A stretch of 64,000 nt of DNA, taken from the NCBI RefSeq assembly GCF_036569345.1, contig NZ_DATCQT010000150.1, positions 1-64,000 of the forward strand. Reading direction: 5' to 3'. This DNA comes from Clostridium_AD sp036569345. GTDB taxonomy: Bacteria > Bacillota > Clostridia > Clostridiales > Clostridiaceae. The notes beneath the pieces were generated by a model, which was given only the letters and a program-made list of their open reading frames with translations, ran no database searches and was not told the origin of the DNA. This document shows positions 62,793 to 64,000 of this stretch, in pieces. Made by a program: the position numbers and the translations under genes. Each line of letters starts with the position of its first letter. The stretch's first letter is position 1.

Positions 62793-63194
62793 ATGAAAAA
62801 TTTACACATGAAAAAGGGAGATAAGATAGTTGGAATAATACTTTTAATTATTGTTATAATATCCCTAAGTGCAACATCAATATACAAAACCGCCATTAAA
62901 GGAACGGGAAATATTGCAGTTATTAAACAAGATGGAAAGGTGCTTAAGACTATTGATTTAAATAAGGCTGTAAAACCACAAGAGTTTACAATAAAATCTG
63001 GTAATGGTGATTATAATACCATATTGGTTAAAGATAAGACTATTAAGATTATAGATGCTAATTGTTTACATAAAGAGTGTGTTAAAAGTGGAGATATTTC
63101 ACAACCGGGGCAGATGATTGTATGTTTACCCTTCAAACTTATAATTACTATTGAGGGACAAGCAAGTAGCGGAATTGATAGTACTTCATTTTAA
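62793..63194 (+). CDS. NusG domain II-containing membrane-anchored protein
   Basis: 133 residues. One N-terminal membrane segment (about 13-31), then an extracellular domain with the pattern of NusG-II domain proteins (KDKTIKIIDANCLHKECVKSGDISQPGQMIVCLPFKLIITI). In many clostridia this gene precedes the Gx transporter, as here. Its role is not established. ATG follows GGTGGGGGAGGG. Confidence 0.8.
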   Translation: MKNLHMKKGDKIVGIILLIIVIISLSATSIYKTAIKGTGNIAVIKQDGKVLKTIDLNKAVKPQEFTIKSGNGDYNTILVKDKTIKIIDANCLHKECVKSGDISQPGQMIVCLPFKLIITIEGQASSGIDSTSF

Positions 63195-63218
63195 AATTTA
63201 AAAGATGTAGGTGAAAAT

Positions 63219-63722
63219 ATGGGAAAGACTAAAAAGTTGATTTTACTTAGTATGTTAGTTGCAATGGCTTTAGTTATCTATTTAATCGAGGCTCAGATTC
63301 CAGTGTTATTTCCAGGAATAAAGTTAGGACTTGCTAATTCTATATCATTAGTGGCTTTAATTTTATTCGGGTGGAAGGAAGCATTTTTGATAATGTTTTT
63401 AAGAACCATATTGGGTTCTATGTTTGGAGGAAGTATGTCAGCTTTTATGTTTAGCATTGCAGGTGGAGTGCTAAGTAATTTAGTAATGATGTTACTTTAC
63501 AAGTATTTTAAAAATGTATTAAGTATCGCTACAATTAGCGTTTGTGGATCTGTGTTCCATAATGTAGGTCAATTACTTGTAGCTGCCTTCATAATTAATG
63601 ATTTAAGAATATATGTTTATTTACCAGTATTGCTAATCTCGGCTATTGTTACAGGGTATTTTATTGGTATTTTGGCTAGCGTATTAAAAAATAGACTAGA
63701 GAAGATAATGACGCGGATATAA
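63219..63722 (+). CDS. Gx transporter family protein (formerly heptaprenyl diphosphate synthase component I)
   Basis: 167 residues with about five helices. FPGIKLGLANSISLVALILFGWKEA and RTILGSMFGGSMSAFMFSIAGG identify the Gx family, once annotated as a HepS-type subunit. The substrate is unknown. It follows the NusG-II gene by 24 nt, so both form one operon. The palindromic repeat begins within 10 nt of its stop. Confidence 0.85.
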   Translation: MGKTKKLILLSMLVAMALVIYLIEAQIPVLFPGIKLGLANSISLVALILFGWKEAFLIMFLRTILGSMFGGSMSAFMFSIAGGVLSNLVMMLLYKYFKNVLSIATISVCGSVFHNVGQLLVAAFIINDLRIYVYLPVLLISAIVTGYFIGILASVLKNRLEKIMTRI

Positions 63723-63727
63723 AATAT

Positions 63728-63945
63728 CCAGAGTGCCTTGCAATAAGAGCTAGGGACTGGAAATTTCATTAAGAAATTCTAATCTTTTGCGAATATAAAA
63801 TTCTCTAACGCTTACACTCGCCGTCCTGGCTCGGGTTCGCTAGCCTGCCGTCCTGGCAGGCTTACGAGAATTTTATAGTCGCAAAAGAAGAATTACTAAA
63901 TTAAATTTCAATAGTCCTTTTGCTTCTTATTGCAAGTCACTTTGG
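63728..63945. repeat. Long palindromic repeat, copy D
   Basis: Arms CCTTGCAATAAGAG / CTTATTGCAAGTCA, TGGAAATTTC / AAATTTCAATA, and CTTTTGCGAATATAAAATTCTC / GAGAATTTTATAGTCGCAAAAG. It holds GCC-GTCCT-GGC and AGCCTGCC-GTCCT-GGCAGGCT (63842-63862), and lacks the CATAACAAT hairpin of A and C. Lies directly after the Gx transporter gene. Confidence 0.9.
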
Positions 63946-64000
63946 AAAAATTTATATTCTAGTGTTATGCGGTGAAGAGGTAGAAAAGCAAGGAAAAGGA
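63946..64000. other. Window end, no feature
   Basis: Fifty-five bases after the repeat, with no recognisable feature. Confidence 0.5.

Overview
The window comes from a low-GC Gram-positive anaerobe, most likely Clostridium sensu stricto. The support is AT-rich DNA, strong GGAGG ribosome sites with frequent TTG starts, a rubredoxin, sigma-54 control of acetoin catabolism, and glycine and FMN riboswitches. The species cannot be fixed from the sequence alone. Most of the window is ordinary chromosomal metabolism. The unexplained signals are two families of intergenic palindromic repeats.

Layout. 1-960: a decayed IS3-family copy, the possible edge of an IS21-like element, and the first long palindromic repeat. 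1.3-11.1 kb: the acetoin dehydrogenase regulon, with AcoR (sigma-54 activator), a clear -24/-12 promoter, then acoA-acoB-acoC-acoL, an MFS transporter and an unusually GC-rich beta-hydroxyacid dehydrogenase. 11.1-18.3 kb: tsaC/sua5, a threonine-dehydrogenase-like enzyme, a lipoate ligase, an SGNH hydrolase, a phospholipase C-like protein, an amino-acid permease and a second lipoate ligase. 18.5-24.8 kb: tandem glycine riboswitch, gcvT-gcvH-gcvPA-gcvPB, a different palindromic element, and the E3 gene lpd. 24.9-30.7 kb: surE, rubredoxin, homocysteine methyltransferase/MTHFR, and cadC-cadA metal resistance. 30.9-34.5 kb: GntR regulator-murQ-nagA-nagB (amino-sugar recycling). 34.5-38.7 kb, minus strand: CBS protein, MATE and EamA transporters, HD-GYP phosphodiesterase. 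39-41.4 kb: cysteine desulfurase and thiI. 41.5-46.9 kb: small basic protein, a PTS EIICB gene behind a RAT antiterminator, PAP2 phosphatase, polar amino-acid ABC transporter. 47-51.2 kb: FMN riboswitch and ribD-ribE-ribBA-ribH. 51.2-51.85 kb: an intact long palindrome plus decayed tandem pieces. 52.5-55.1 kb: diguanylate cyclase, HAD phosphatase, 5-formyl-THF cycloligase. 55.4-61.6 kb: oppF-D-C-B-A. 62.3-64 kb: a small protein, a NusG-II domain protein, a Gx-type transporter and a further long palindrome.

How it fits together. Two lipoyl-dependent systems (acetoin dehydrogenase and glycine cleavage) lie close together, each with its own E3 and with a lipoate ligase nearby. A threonine-dehydrogenase-like enzyme, a SteT-like permease, the glycine cleavage operon, the methionine synthase/MTHFR fusion and 5-formyl-THF cycloligase are consistent with threonine/serine/glycine feeding folate one-carbon metabolism. 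No defence system, CRISPR array, prophage or tRNA/rRNA gene was seen.

Most interesting. Long hairpin elements at 721-955, 51234-51520 and 63728-63945, with a divergent one at 23061-23300, keep their stems by compensatory changes and show (G/T)TCCT pentaloops (AGGAC or AGGAA on the other strand). In addition, two related arrays of 17- and 19-bp palindromic units sit just upstream of the cysteine desulfurase gene and ribBA.
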